Assembly (NCBI RefSeq): GCF_000485595.1
Contig: NW_014577139.1
Span: forward strand, 566,364-630,363
Reading direction: 5' to 3'
DNA length: 64,000 bases
From: Priapulus caudatus
Lineage: Eukaryota > Priapulida > Priapulimorpha > Priapulimorphida > Priapulidae
Shown here: one piece after another, positions 10,600 through 21,819 of the stretch
How positions within the stretch are numbered: position 1 is the first letter of the stretch
How the letters are laid out: the number at the start of each line of letters is the position of its first letter
Notes under the pieces: generated by a model
Databases searched by the model: none
What the model was told of the DNA's origin: nothing
The model's input: only the letters and a program-made list of their open reading frames with translations
Program-made: the position numbers and the translations under genes

Positions 10600-12960
10600 A
10601 TTGTTGAAGTATTTCTTTTTTACTTCTTGTCACTAAGGTATAGTACGGAGTCCCCTAAATAAATATTTGTATTGGCCACTCGTCAGGCACCATCTGACTC
10701 TGTCGCTCTATTGAAGTGACATCATCGATCATGTATTTTCATAGACTTTGTATCGCTTGCAAAAAAGATTTGCGGTTCTTTTCTCAAAAGATTTGCTATG
10801 AATCTTCATGCTCAGAATGCACAATAGCGCACCATTTTAGTGTCAATATCCAAGAAGACGAATCCCGAACTTCGGCACTTCGTGCCATAAGCTGGGCCCC
10901 CTTATATTTTTACTTTAGGAGCCCAGCTGGCTACTACAATTTTTGGCAAGTTTTCATCACTGTAGTAGCGTGGTTATTTATAACGGTAGTTATGGCGAAT
11001 GCGCGCGCAGTTTCAGCATACCGAAAGTAACTCGTCGCTTGTGCGAGTAACTCCGAATGCCTGCAGATCACGCATGTATTGTATCAAACAAGGGCAAACA
11101 TGAATTTGTTTAAGCTTGGTTTTGTATCAAATAACGGACCCACTGTTACCAAACGATATATTAGCCAAACAAACGTTACATATTCGGAACCTTTCAAATC
11201 TTTCATCGGACCGTCTAAAAATATTGCTGAAAAGTACCGGACCTGCCGGCAAAAACCACTATTATTTTCAGCCCCTGTTACCGTTTCAAAAGATCGATGT
11301 GAACAGCTGCGACTTATCCAACTGCCATTTTTGTTGACCTGTGACGCAAGCTCTCCCAACGCGCATAGCTAACTTCGGTTTCAAAAGCAAATGGCGCATC
11401 ACATCTATATCTCCGCGGCAAGCTTTTCTCAGGCATCCAGTGATACATTTGCTCTTGAAACCGAAGTTAGCCATTGAAGAGCTATATATGCGTGTTGGGA
11501 GAGCTTGCGTCACAGGCCAACAGAAATGGCAGTTGGATAAATCGCCGCTCTTCACAATCTTTTGACAGTATATAAACGCTTCAGAGCCGTTGTGGTGGTG
11601 CGTAATGGTCGGGATTGAGAAAAAAGATGTGTTCAGGATAAAACCAGACTTGGAAGTACGTACCCCTGTAGCCACAAGTTCCCATCTCGCTAATAACACT
11701 ACATGGCGAGAGGGTCGCAAACGGACGCATTAGAAATATGTTCGGCAGTACATGCGCTGCTATTTAACGTTAAATTATCTCACTTTTTATGATTCTCACA
11801 GCTTCTCTGTACTTACACGCCTCGATTTATTATATGTGCGCTATCACTGAGCATGTACTTACGTGTCAGCGAGTAATTGTTCATAAATTGATGATAAAAC
11901 TAAAAAACGCCGCCATTTTCCCATAGATATCCCATAATACGTAGCGAAAGTTCGTGAATTTTCGCGTACAAGAAGAGACATAAGAACATCCAGAATGGCT
12001 TTTTGCAACGTTCAAATAGTATAGCTGTTTCGAAATTCTCTTATTTTAACGTGTATTTCGAGGTAAATAGTAATTAAGAAGTGTAGCGATAGTTGCAACA
12101 TGTAACAGGTGAGGTCAAATGTGGTAATACATTGTTTTATTTACGAAATTCGGAGTTTGTTTTCAAGCTACCAGGCATTTCGTATGGAAGGTTGTCAGGC
12201 TCCTTCGCCGTGTAACAGTCAGAGAGCCTGGTCGGTTTAGTACCCCCGGTGTCAATCACTGACGTGTATCTAATAATCTACCTAATACTATGTTTGAATG
12301 AGACCAGTATCAACTGCGAATATACAATTGAAGATGTATAAAGAGTATGACTGTTGCTCACCATTTTTGCTGTGTAGTACGTGATCGTACTCTGAAAGAA
12401 ATAGAGTGAAGGTGTCAGATTATTGTGAATACAGCCGCGAATTACATATTACCAAACGTAAACAACAACTGGTTTTTACTATACTGAGCTAGTTTATAAA
12501 ACTGTTTAATATTAATTATGAACATTTAAATATTTATTATCAGGAACTTATTCGTTTTAACCTAAATTCTTAATCGATTACGCTGCATTCTAAGGATTCA
12601 TTTACCAGAACATTGAATTCAGAAAGCTCCACTTGCCTACACAACAGGAAAAGGAAACTTTCCACCAGCGACACCTACCGCTTGAAATTCGTACTAGCGT
12701 TAATCACCTTATCGTTGTCATGGGGACGTAGTGCGTCCCTCTCAAGAAGTATTATGTTTACGCGAGCCGTGAAATCGTGACAAATGGTCAAAACAAGGTG
12801 AGCTGGCCGGGTGAAACGACGTATTGTCGCGCCTTTGCGACAACAAATGGCCCATTTCTTGCTCGAAATTAGTTGACAACACCTTCAAGATGACCTCTGT
12901 CAATTTTTAAGACTGTACCCCCATATTAACCAAACTCACGACATGGGGATGATGGGTGTG
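10600..12960. other. Repeat-rich intergenic DNA
   Basis: Holds the foldback at 11300-11570 and otherwise AT-rich DNA without a supported exon. The short open frames at 11079-11372 and 11286-11720 are products of the palindrome. Confidence 0.5.
11300..11570. repeat. Foldback element
   Basis: The left arm includes AACTGCCATTT and GACGCAAGCTCTCCCAACGC, then CTAACTTCGGTTTCAAAAGC; the right arm is its reverse complement. The arms are a little over 100 bases, with a centre near 11420. The outer sequence to 11668 matches 7163-7265 inverted, so the foldback may be part of a larger element. Confidence 0.7.
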
Positions 12961-13023
12961 TAAACACTAAACGCTACTTTGAGCAATAGTCAATAGCCTA
13001 CTACTACTAATACTATCTAATAT

Positions 13024-13903
13024 ACCGGACCGTACCTCGCCTACTCCACTAACGAGTCTAGGGAGTCGATCGTCTACGCCTAGGTACTCCCTAACCCTAA
13101 GCCTAACCCTAACCCTAACACTAACCCTAACCATATCAGCTAGATAGTTACCATGCAGGGTACGTTCCTGTATACCGGACCGTACCCAGGGCCAGGGCAC
13201 GTTCCGGCAGTACCCTGGGGGACATAGACCCTATCAGCGGTACTAGTACTAGTAGTAGCAGGAGTAAGATAATATAGGATCCTATATATTTAAGTATATT
13301 ATCTTACTCATGGTTGTAATAGTACTATTAGTAGTAGTACTAGTACTACTACTACCAAAGGCAAAGTCTTAATGACGAATAATGTTTCTCTACTCTCTTT
13401 CACCGACAATTTCCTGTAAATGCCGTCCAAATGCTCATCTGCAACACACAAGTACGTACACCACATGCTAACTGCGCTGCACACTGTCACTGGCGCTGAG
13501 ACTGAGAGGGTCTATGTCCCCCAGGGCCAGGGTACTCCCGGAATGTACCCTGGGTACGGTCCGGTATACCGGAACGTACCCTGGTACTAATACTACTATC
13601 TACAATTTGTCCGCACGCAGACGTTAAACTCCGCTTTGCTAATCTGAGGGTGCGGGTTTAACCCATTACTGGGGTCTGTGTCGGCTCGGACTACTAGCTA
13701 ATATGCTGGACCGTACCTCGCCTATTCCACTAACGAGTCTAGGGAGTCACCTACGCTTACTCCCTAACCATAACCCTAACCGTAACCCTAACCCTAACCC
13801 CAACCCTAACCATATCAAATAGTTAACAGGGTACGTTCCGGTATACCGGACCGTACCCAGGGTACGTTCCGGCAGTACCCTGGGGGACATAGACCCTATA
13901 GAG
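13024..13903. repeat. Three palindromic cassettes with telomere-like (CCCTAA)n tracts
   Basis: Units at 13024-13238 (+), 13506-13590 (inverted, partial) and 13703-13903 (+). Each unit has GACCGTACC and TAGGGAGT flanks, several CCCTAA repeats with variants, then the palindrome GGTACGTTCCGGTATACCGG and CAGTACCCTGGGGGACATAG. The same cassette occurs at 33432-33602 and 34711-34883. The hexamer is the metazoan telomere repeat. Confidence 0.8.
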
Positions 13904-14670
13904 CATCACTGACGCATAAATATATATACACATCAATATTATCACACATATATCACACATGACACATATGACACATACAGTAAACACCCGCATAAAAGAA
14001 CCCGTGATTTTCTGTTTCAGGCTGAAGAGGTTCTTATAGTTATATATTATATGGTACATAGTGAGAAATCAGCCGGAAGAGGTTCTTAATTTATTTTTTG
14101 GGGAGGGGGGGATATTGTGTACATTATCTAGGTAAAATTGGCTTTAATTAGTGAATAATTGACACTAATTAATTAACCAACTGCTTAATATTAGAAATTA
14201 TATGTCTGTTTATATTCATTTAGTTAGTTATTGAGTTAATTTATTTATCACCTTTAATTTACTTATCATATTAAACACAATGAAAGGTCAAATGCTGTGA
14301 AAATTGGTTTGACTAATAGTAGACAGCTAGTTTCCAATGGTGTAGCACACATATACTTGGATTGCCCCAGTTTGCTCTAATTTTCGGTAATTTGTTTATA
14401 TAAGAACCTGTTTAATTTATCAGGCTGAAGAGGTTCTTATATAATACTAATAGGTGCTTTATTGGTCCAATTTCGGCCTGGAGGTTCTTAAAATCACAGG
14501 TTCTTTTATGCGGGTGTTAACTGTATCACACATAGCTATTTATGTGTCAGTGTCCAGCAGCTAGCGTGCGGTGTACTTGTGTGTTGCAGATGAGCATTTG
14601 ACCGGCATTTACTGGTGATTATCTAGGCGAAATAGAGTAGTAGAAGTTATTTATTAAGACTTTGGTAGTA
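13370..14670. repeat. Outer foldback with arms near 13370-13490 and 14545-14670
   Basis: The left arm includes CAAATGCTCATCTGCAACAC; the right arm carries its reverse complement GTGTTGCAGATGAGCATTTG with matching sequence on both sides. The span encloses a telomere-like cassette and the MITE at 13978-14523, so later insertions sit inside it. Confidence 0.65.
13978..14523. mobile_element. Tc1/mariner-like MITE
   Basis: A 546-base element with ends CAGTAAACACCCGCATAAAA and its inverted partner ...ATGCGGGTGTTAACTG, flanked by TA on both sides (13976-13977 and 14524-14525). CAGT ends with a TA duplication are typical of the Tc1/mariner superfamily. Inside, AGGTTCTTA recurs several times on the plus strand (near 14030, 14080, 14432 and 14480). 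It has no coding capacity. Confidence 0.75.
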
Positions 14671-14780
14671 AATACATTTCGTGTTTATTTACCTTTTTTA
14701 AATTTTTATTGAGACGTTCCAAGTGCCTGTGCTCTTAGTCTTACACTCTCACACTCTCCTACCATGGCATATACCACAGG

Positions 14781-14940
14781 CACTTAGGACAGACTCAGTA
14801 AAAACTGAAAATAATATGAACGCACATTCACAAATACTATCTCTCAATTGAGTGTAATTGAGAGGTAGTATTTGTGAATGTGCGTTCATATTAATTATTA
14901 TTTTCGCTCAGTTTTTACTGACTGTCCCAATTAAGTGAGT
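14781..14940. repeat. Near-perfect hairpin element
   Basis: Arms of about 55 bases, from CAGTAAAAACTG at 14796 to CAGTTTTTACTG ending at 14920, with a loop of about 6 bases near 14854. Imperfect pairing extends outward (CACTTAGGACAG / CTGTCCCAATTAAGTG). A MITE-type foldback. Confidence 0.8.
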
Positions 14941-15059
14941 GTGGGCATCATATGGCCATAGCCATCTAGGCATAGGCATAAAGTAATGACCTTATAGCCT
15001 AACGCATATTATAGTTTGTCCAATATCACTGCTGGTTACATTACAAGCAAGACTTGAAA

Positions 15060-15690
15060 TCGGTTGTTGATATTTATTTACGTGCCGTAAATGTCATCCA
15101 GGAGTCAATTAAGCGATAAGTCGCCGATGACGTAAACATTTGTGGAGTAAAACACACGTACAAATCACGGACGCACATTATCAGCCCTGACAAAAAGTTT
15201 CTTATCATAGTCAAGGGGCAGATTTCAAAAAGAGCTAAAATAAGGATGAGCCTAAACTTTTTGGGTAGAGGCTGGAAACGGGTAAATATCATTTCTATGA
15301 TACTTGGAGTTCCACTGGGTATGTTTCCAGCGTACTTCTGCGTATTGTGGCGGCCATCTGTTAAATCTAAAATGATCGGCAGCGAAATGGATTTCTGAGA
15401 AATATCTGGACTCGCCAGACGTCGTAGAGACATAATGTTGGTGGCTATACCGCACATTTTCGATAGTGGAGAACCCAATTATCACACTTAGAGAAACATA
15501 GGATGTGGCCATATTGGATTTCAATATCGCCGCCAGTGAAATTTGTTTATTTTGAATAACTAGACCTCCAGAAATCGTAGAGACATAATTTGATGTCTAA
15601 ACCCACACTTTTCGATAATGGAGAACAGTATTATGACACTATAGAAAAGCATAGAATGCCGCCATCTTGGATTCAACATGGTGGTATGTT
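15060..15690. repeat. Repeat with ~150-base units around ATGGCCGCC, inverted copy
   Basis: Reverse-complement relative of 18812-19010 and 23230-23650. Units share GTGATAATTGGGTTCTCCAC, TCGTAGAGACATAAT and ATCCAAGATGGCGGC-type strings at roughly 130-150 base spacing. It faces the other copies, so the block from 15 to 25 kb is bounded by inverted repeats on this side. Confidence 0.65.
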
Positions 15691-17040
15691 ACTCCATTAC
15701 TATACAACAGTCTAAGCCACATAAAAACATTATAAGCATACCAGAATTGTCAGAATATGTAGTTTTTAAAACAGTCAACACCCAAAGAACATTGTTGTTA
15801 TTGAGTTCATGGCAGGCCATGTTGCATTTGCACGCACCGGTGGCAGCACATATTGTTTTGGTACATGTACAGCTCACGTGTACGGCAACAAGGTCCGTCT
15901 TACTAACAGCCACTGTCTTTATGCAATAGTATTGCACGAAATGGATTCAGTGTCATGAGCTGTGGTTTCAGAATGCCATCCTGCACATACCAACCGCAGT
16001 CAAATGCCGAAGGAATATGCTCTCGAGTACTATCTACACACTGTTCCATATGAGGCTCTGATAGTGGGGCTCGATGACAATTGTAAGTATCAGTGCGTCT
16101 TTCGTTGGTGCAATAGTCAATATTCGTCTTGCATTGGAAGAACTTTGACAAGCGAATCTCCTGTGAATACCAATGTTGTCGTTGGATCATACAGTTTACA
16201 ATATAAATGCTTCCACTGATGATTAGCAATTAATCTAGATGATAGTGTTAGATTCTGTTCTAACTCATGAATGCGATCTGGATCTTCAATGAATACTTTC
16301 CATGCAGGCGTTTTTAGAAATTCCTGCAAACTGACTCGTCGTGTACCTCCGTTAGCGCATGAAAAGCTAACAATCCTTTCGGGTGTTGTTGTTTATTGCA
16401 ATGGCATGAACTCTTATCATCCAAGGAGATTTTGGAAGTTCCTGCCTTCATCAAACTTCCTGGCGACAACTTTGCCGAAAACACTGTTATCATCATTAAA
16501 CACTGCGTATCCCTGCAAACTACAATCGGTTCCGTATATCCGTGTCTGCAGCATCGCACGCATGAAGAACAATTCGCGTGACAGCCTCCTCGTGGTTTGC
16601 TCAAGTGTTGACACAACTCACGTTCCGAGGTACATGATATCGTTTTCGTATTTCCGTAAACCCTCCACGCACAGATTATCTCTTTACCGCGCCAAGTTCA
16701 CTAGAGATGATCAATTCCTCTGACAAGAAAACGAGCAAAGAATCGGCTTTGTTTTCAGCGAGAGTGATAAATGTCTTCGAGTTCTGAGAGGTTTTTGTGT
16801 GTTTACCTGTAATCAACCGCCAATTTGTTTTGTCCCTGATCGTCGTCTTTCTCGTTCTCGTCTTTCTCGTTCTCGTCCTTCTCCGTGTAGAATTCTCACT
16901 CGGTATCGATCAAAAATATAAAATCTATTCTGTCCGAATTTCTACCGTGTGACTTCCACACAGTTCACAAACAACATCTGCTAAGTTCACCAAACGTAAC
17001 TACTGTTGTCGGCTTTTCCAATGGATTGTACCACTGCAAA
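15690..17040 (-). pseudogene. Decayed transposon ORF (DTDV / HALTG / Cys-rich family), copy 1
   Basis: Reading minus strand from about 17040 down, frame pieces recur that match a repetitive protein I know from many invertebrate genomes, without a settled name. Seen here are KAGTSKISLDD, LLAFHALTE, AWKVFIEDPDRIHELEQNLT, YQ-type SEPHMEQCVDSTREHIPSAF, CGWYVQDGILKPQLMTLNPF, and a Cys-rich tail (SCTCTKTICAATGACKCNMAC). Frames change by single-base indels and no intact ORF remains. The second copy is at 20471-21718. The role of the protein is unknown to me; a transposase or accessory protein is an inference. Confidence 0.65.
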
Positions 17041-17144
17041 CGCATCATAATGGTACATGTTTTAACGGATGTCACTGATAGGGAAATCTGGCTGGAATGC
17101 ATCTTTCCGACACGAATATTTATTAAGTTTGCGATTTGTTCCGC

Positions 17145-17171
17145 TTTCGGAGAGAGAGAGAGGAGAGAGCC

Positions 17172-17202
<31 letters not shown>

Positions 17203-17662
17203 CACAGAGAGAGACAGAGAGAGAGACAGAGAGAGAGAACTATGTAGGAGAACAGAGAGAGAACGAGGAGAGGAACGGGAATTAAGCAGCAGAGAACTGC
17301 AGCAGTAGAGAGATGTAGGACGGAAAACACTCGGAGAGTCGCAGGATGCCATGGACGCGACGGAGAGAGGTACGCGATAAGACGTGACGAGAATCCAGCA
17401 CGAGAGAGAGAGTGTTTTGCCCGCGTCGTCTCATCTGGAAATGGGTGTGTGAGCGGTGTGTGTGATGTGAGAGAGAGAGAGAACATGAGAGGGAGTGTGT
17501 ATGAGTCTAGGAGAGAGAGGTGCGGCACGCGTGGGTGTGTGATGGTGAAAGAGAGATTTAGAGAGAACGAGAGAGCAGGAGTGGCCGCGCTTGGGGCACG
17601 GCAGCGAACGTGGTGTGGTGGTGTGTGAGAGAGGAAGGAGAGGTTGCTGCGCGTATGTATGT

Positions 17663-17695
<33 letters not shown>

Positions 17696-17930
17696 AAGAT
17701 GTGTGCGTGTAGTTAGTGTTGTGTGGTGTATGGGTGTGTGTGTGGTTTGGCTGCCGCGGCGCGGCGCGTGGTGTGTGTGTGTGTCGTGTGATGAGTGAGA
17801 GAGAGAGATGGGTGTGCGTGTTTATGTTGTGTGTGGTAATCTCTATCAGACGCCGGAAAATAAAGCAGAAACAGAGAAAGGAAAGAAAAAAGATAGAGAG
17901 GGGGGAGGGGAGAAGGAAGTAGGAGGAAAG
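17145..17930. repeat. GA/GT-rich low-complexity tract
   Basis: Long runs of GAGAGA with interspersed GTGTGT and ACAGAGAG. Frames across it (Arg-Glu or Ser-Leu repeats) are artefacts of composition. The equivalent tract in unit 2 is at 21820-22450. Confidence 0.85.
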
Positions 17931-18031
17931 GAGAGGGGGCAGGGAACATCGCGACGAAAAAGCAGAAATAAAACCAAGACAGGAGCAACAAAGGAGAAAG
18001 AACTAGACAAGGCCAAAACAACAAAAACGAA

Positions 18032-18811
18032 NNNNNNNNNNNNNNNNNNNNNNNNNNNNNNNNNNNNNNNNNNNNNNNNNNNNNNNNNNNNNNNNNNNNN
18101 NNNNNNNNNNNNNNNNNNNNNNNNNNNNNNNNNNNNNNNNNNNNNNNNNNNNNNNNNNNNNNNNNNNNNNNNNNNNNNNNNNNNNNNNNNNNNNNNNNNN
18201 NNNNNNNNNNNNNNNNNNNNNNNNNNNNNNNNNNNNNNNNNNNNNNNNNNNNNNNNNNNNNNNNNNNNNNNNNNNNNNNNNNNNNNNNNNNNNNNNNNNN
18301 NNNNNNNNNNNNNNNNNNNNNNNNNNNNNNNNNNNNNNNNNNNNNNNNNNNNNNNNNNNNNNNNNNNNNNNNNNNNNNNNNNNNNNNNNNNNNNNNNNNN
18401 NNNNNNNNNNNNNNNNNNNNNNNNNNNNNNNNNNNNNNNNNNNNNNNNNNNNNNNNNNNNNNNNNNNNNNNNNNNNNNNNNNNNNNNNNNNNNNNNNNNN
18501 NNNNNNNNNNNNNNNNNNNNNNNNNNNNNNNNNNNNNNNNNNNNNNNNNNNNNNNNNNNNNNNNNNNNNNNNNNNNNNNNNNNNNNNNNNNNNNNNNNNN
18601 NNNNNNNNNNNNNNNNNNNNNNNNNNNNNNNNNNNNNNNNNNNNNNNNNNNNNNNNNNNNNNNNNNNNNNNNNNNNNNNNNNNNNNNNNNNNNNNNNNNN
18701 NNNNNNNNNNNNNNNNNNNNNNNNNNNNNNNNNNNNNNNNNNNNNNNNNNNNNNNNNNNNNNNNNNNNNNNNNNNNNNNNNNNNNNNNNNNNNNNNNNNN
18801 NNNNNNNNNNN
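18032..18811. other. Assembly gap, 780 N
   Basis: Unknown sequence. By comparison with unit 2 the missing DNA is probably the remainder of the GA/GT tract and the CAACGTTGG minisatellite. Confidence 0.95.
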
Positions 18812-19010
18812 GCCGGATTCCAGATATTCAGAAAATCCATTTTCGCTGGCGTCATTTTGGATTTTCAAGATGGCCGCCACAATACGCAAAAGTCAGCCTG
18901 GAAACATAACCAGTGAAACTCCCCAAGTATCATAGAAATGATATTTACCCGTTTCCAGCCTCTACCCAAAAAGTTTAGGCTCATCCTTATTTTTGATATC
19001 TGCCCCCTGA
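18812..19010. repeat. ATGGCCGCC repeat, forward copy
   Basis: Corresponds to 23530-23700 and, inverted, to 15220-15420. It includes TTTTCAAGATGGCCGCC and TTTCCAGCCTCTACCC. Confidence 0.65.
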
Positions 19011-19894
19011 CTATCACGAGCGTTCGTGTTTACGAAATCACTTATGATAGCATTGTGTATGGCCGAGCATGCGTGCGAAAATGTCCGGTGCACTATAAAT
19101 CTGTATCACACCCGCTTCACCGGCAGCGGTTTGATACTGTAAACAACTCAGTCAACTGATTTCTTGGACTGCGGATTTCAATTAGACATTTCTTAGTACA
19201 ATGTAGTAACCAGCAGTGATATTGGATAAACTAATACGCGTTTGGCTATAAGGTAATGTACTTATGTAATCTAGCACAAGCGCAGTTACTCTAGCATTCG
19301 TCAACATTGTATAATCAATGGACCTATTATTCCTTTAAATTCGTTAGTCGTGATACTGATAGCTGTGGCTACACTTTGTGGTAGTTTTTTCCAGGATGGC
19401 ACCACTCTCTGACTGAAAAAGTTATGTCGCACTTAGTACTGACATGACTGTGCAGTTTACTACTTGGTTTCATTTCTTTTGCTCTGGATTGCAGGAGGCG
19501 AAGTTCTTAGAACAGTTTGGATTTGTTCACATTCGTCATTGTGGTCTTCCTAATGTTTTTGATAGTTTTTTTGACATTGATGAGTTGTCACATCCAAATT
19601 CCTTTCCCCCCTTCAGGCCTCTACTTCTTTTCAACACGTCAATTGATGCTCAACTTCCCTCTTAATGCACTGCTAAGAATTCTTGTCCTAGGAATAAATT
19701 GAAATTCCTTTTGAGTAATCACAATAGCATCAAAGGTGATTCTAATCCTGCATTCCTGAACCTAATTAACGATCACTTGCCAGGTATTGTTCTTGGCATT
19801 GAATCTAAAGTGGACCCCTCAATCTCTTTCTCTTCCTTTCGATTGGAAAAAGGCTCATTACCCCAGTTTATGAAGGTGGTGGGTCTTCCTTGCT

Positions 19895-20065
19895 TCAAAT
19901 TATTGCCCAATATCTTTGACTTTTCTTTGCTCTAAGGCATTTGAGCATATTAGTCTACTCCTCTGTTATGAGCCATTTTGATAGGCATGATATTGAACTG
20001 TCCCATTGTCAACATGGTTTTCGGCATCGGTTTTCTACCGTTACCCAGTTAATTCTTGACAATAA
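19895..20065 (+). pseudogene. Non-LTR retrotransposon reverse transcriptase fragment, copy 1
   Basis: The plus-strand frame reads SNYCPISLTFLCSKAFEHIS, then, after one indel, DRHDIELSHCQHGFRHRFST. This is the conserved block around NYRPISL and QHGF of LINE reverse transcriptases (the finger and early palm region). A stop and indels break it, and the catalytic YxDD region is absent. A more decayed copy is at 24560-24760. Confidence 0.7.
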
Positions 20066-20329
20066 ATCTTGACATTAAGTCTTGATAAGTATATATAGGT
20101 TGATCCAGTATTTCTAGATTTCAGTACTTTGATATAGGGTTCCTCATTGTTGCTGTCATTCCATGTTGGAATTCTCTCCATTCATCTTTGGTAAATTGCA
20201 AATCTGCAGCTTTTTCCACTGCAATCCGCAGTGTTGATCCATCGAATTGATCAACTTGGTTTTACGTCTTCGTTATAGTCCCTTGGACTTTTGAAGACTA
20301 CTATTTATGAGGCTATATGAGGTTATCAT

Positions 20330-20433
20330 CATCAAGAGCTAATAATACCTAGAGTGTACAACGTGAAAACGGGAAAATAGTGCTATTTCACGACAACATT
20401 ATTCTACTTTGCCTGCGAGTCTAGAATAATTTT
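20330..20433. repeat. Truncated copy of the 25050-25200 terminal repeat
   Basis: AGAGCTAATAATACCTAGAG and the following bases match the left arm of the inverted repeat at 25050-25860, ending at the junction with unit 2. Confidence 0.65.
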
Positions 20434-20470
20434 ATGACCAGAATTGTCAGAATATGTAGTTTTAAAACAG

Positions 20471-21718
20471 TCACACCCAAAGAACATTGTTGTATGAGTT
20501 CATGCAGGCCATGTTGCATTTGCACGCACCGGTGCAGCACATATTGTTTTTGGTACATGTACAGCTACGTGTACGGCAACAAGGTCCGTCCTTACTACAG
20601 CCACATGTCTTTATGCAATAGTATTGGCACGAAATGGATTCAGTGTCATGAGCTGTGGTTTCAGAATGCCATCCTGCACATACCAACCGCAGTCAAATGC
20701 CGAAGGAATGCTCTGAGTACTATCTACACACTGGTTCCATATGAGGCTCTGATAGTGGGCTCGATGACAATGTAGTATCAGTGCGTCTTTCGTTGGTGGC
20801 AAATAGTCAATATTCGTCTTGCATTGGAAGAACTTTGACAAGCGAATCTCCTGTATGACTACCAATGTTGTCGTTGGATCATACAGTTTACATATAAATG
20901 CTTCCACTGATGATAGCAATTAATCTAGATGATAGTGTTAGATTCTGTTCTAACTCATGAATGCGATCTGGATCTTCAATGAATACTTTCCATGCAGCGT
21001 TTTTAGAAATTCCTGCAAACTGACTCGTCGTGTCACCTCCCGTTAGCGCATGAAAAGCTAACAATCCCTTTCGAGTGTTGTTGTTTATTGCAATGGCATG
21101 AACTCTTATCATCCAAGGAGATTTTGAAGTTCCTGCCTTCATCCAAACTTCCTGCGACAACTTTGCCGAAAACACTGTTATCATCATTAACACATCGGTA
21201 TCCCTGCAAACTACAATCGTTCGCTTATATCCGTGGTCTGCAGCATCGCACGCATGAAGAACAATTCGCGTGACAGCCTCCTCGTGGTTTGCTCAAAGTG
21301 TTGACACATCACGTTCCGAGGTACATGATATCGTTTTCGTTATTTCCGTAAACCCTCCACGCACAATTATCTCTTTACCGCCAAGTTCACTAGAGATGAT
21401 CAATTCCTCTGACAAGAAACGAGCAAGATCGGCTTTGTTTTCAGCGAGAGTGATAAATGTCTTCGAGTTCTGAGGAGGTTTTGTGTGTTTACCTGTAATC
21501 AACCGCCTAATTTGTTTTGTCCCTGATCGTCGTCTTTCTCGTTCTCGTCTTTCTCGTTCTCGTCTTTCTCGTGTAGAATTCTCCTCGTATCGATCAAATA
21601 TAAAATCTATTCTGTCTGAATTTCTACCGTGTGACTTCACACAGTTCACAAACACATCTGCTAAGTCACCAAACGTAACTACTGTTGTCGGTTTTCCAAT
21701 GGATTGTACCACTGCCAA
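20471..21718 (-). pseudogene. Decayed transposon ORF (DTDV / HALTG / Cys-rich family), copy 2
   Basis: Better preserved than copy 1. From 21718 downward it reads TTVVTFGDLADVFVNCVKSH, GRNSDRIDFIFDRYEE, an Arg/Glu-rich stretch, KADLARFLSEELI, then, after frame changes, VVCRDTDVLMMITVFSAK, MKAGTSK, GLLAFHALTGGDTTSQFAG, AWKVFIEDPDRIHELEQN, and finally CGWYVQDGILKPQLMTLNPF with a Cys-rich end (SCTCTKNNMCCTGACKCNMAC). The order matches the C-terminal part of a repetitive protein common in invertebrate genomes. The DTDV motif and 'FHALTGCD' block are its hallmarks; here the Cys is Gly. It is broken by several indels. Confidence 0.75.
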
Positions 21719-21819
21719 ACCATCAATAATGGTACATGTTTTAACGATGTCACTGATAGGGAAATCTGGCTGGAATGCATCTTCCGACAGAATATTTATT
21801 AGTTGCGATTTGTCCGCTT

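Larger units (their letters stand above)
15739..20433. repeat. Unit 1 of a ~4.7 kb tandem duplication
   Basis: 15739-17160 corresponds to 20437-21840 and 18812-20433 to about 23530-25160, in the same order. The 780-N gap of unit 1 occupies the place of the GA/GT tracts and minisatellite of unit 2. The many small indels could be allelic differences, sequencing error or age; a tandem duplication and unmerged haplotypes both fit. Confidence 0.75.

Noticed and set aside
16965-17528. 187-codon Ser/Leu-rich minus-strand frame with a possible signal peptide look
   Set aside because: Encoded by GAGA repeats; no homology and mirrored by an Arg/Glu frame on the other strand.
17713-18935. Long open frames of 347-380 codons on both strands
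   Set aside because: They run through the 780-N gap; the translated part outside N is low-complexity GA/GT sequence.
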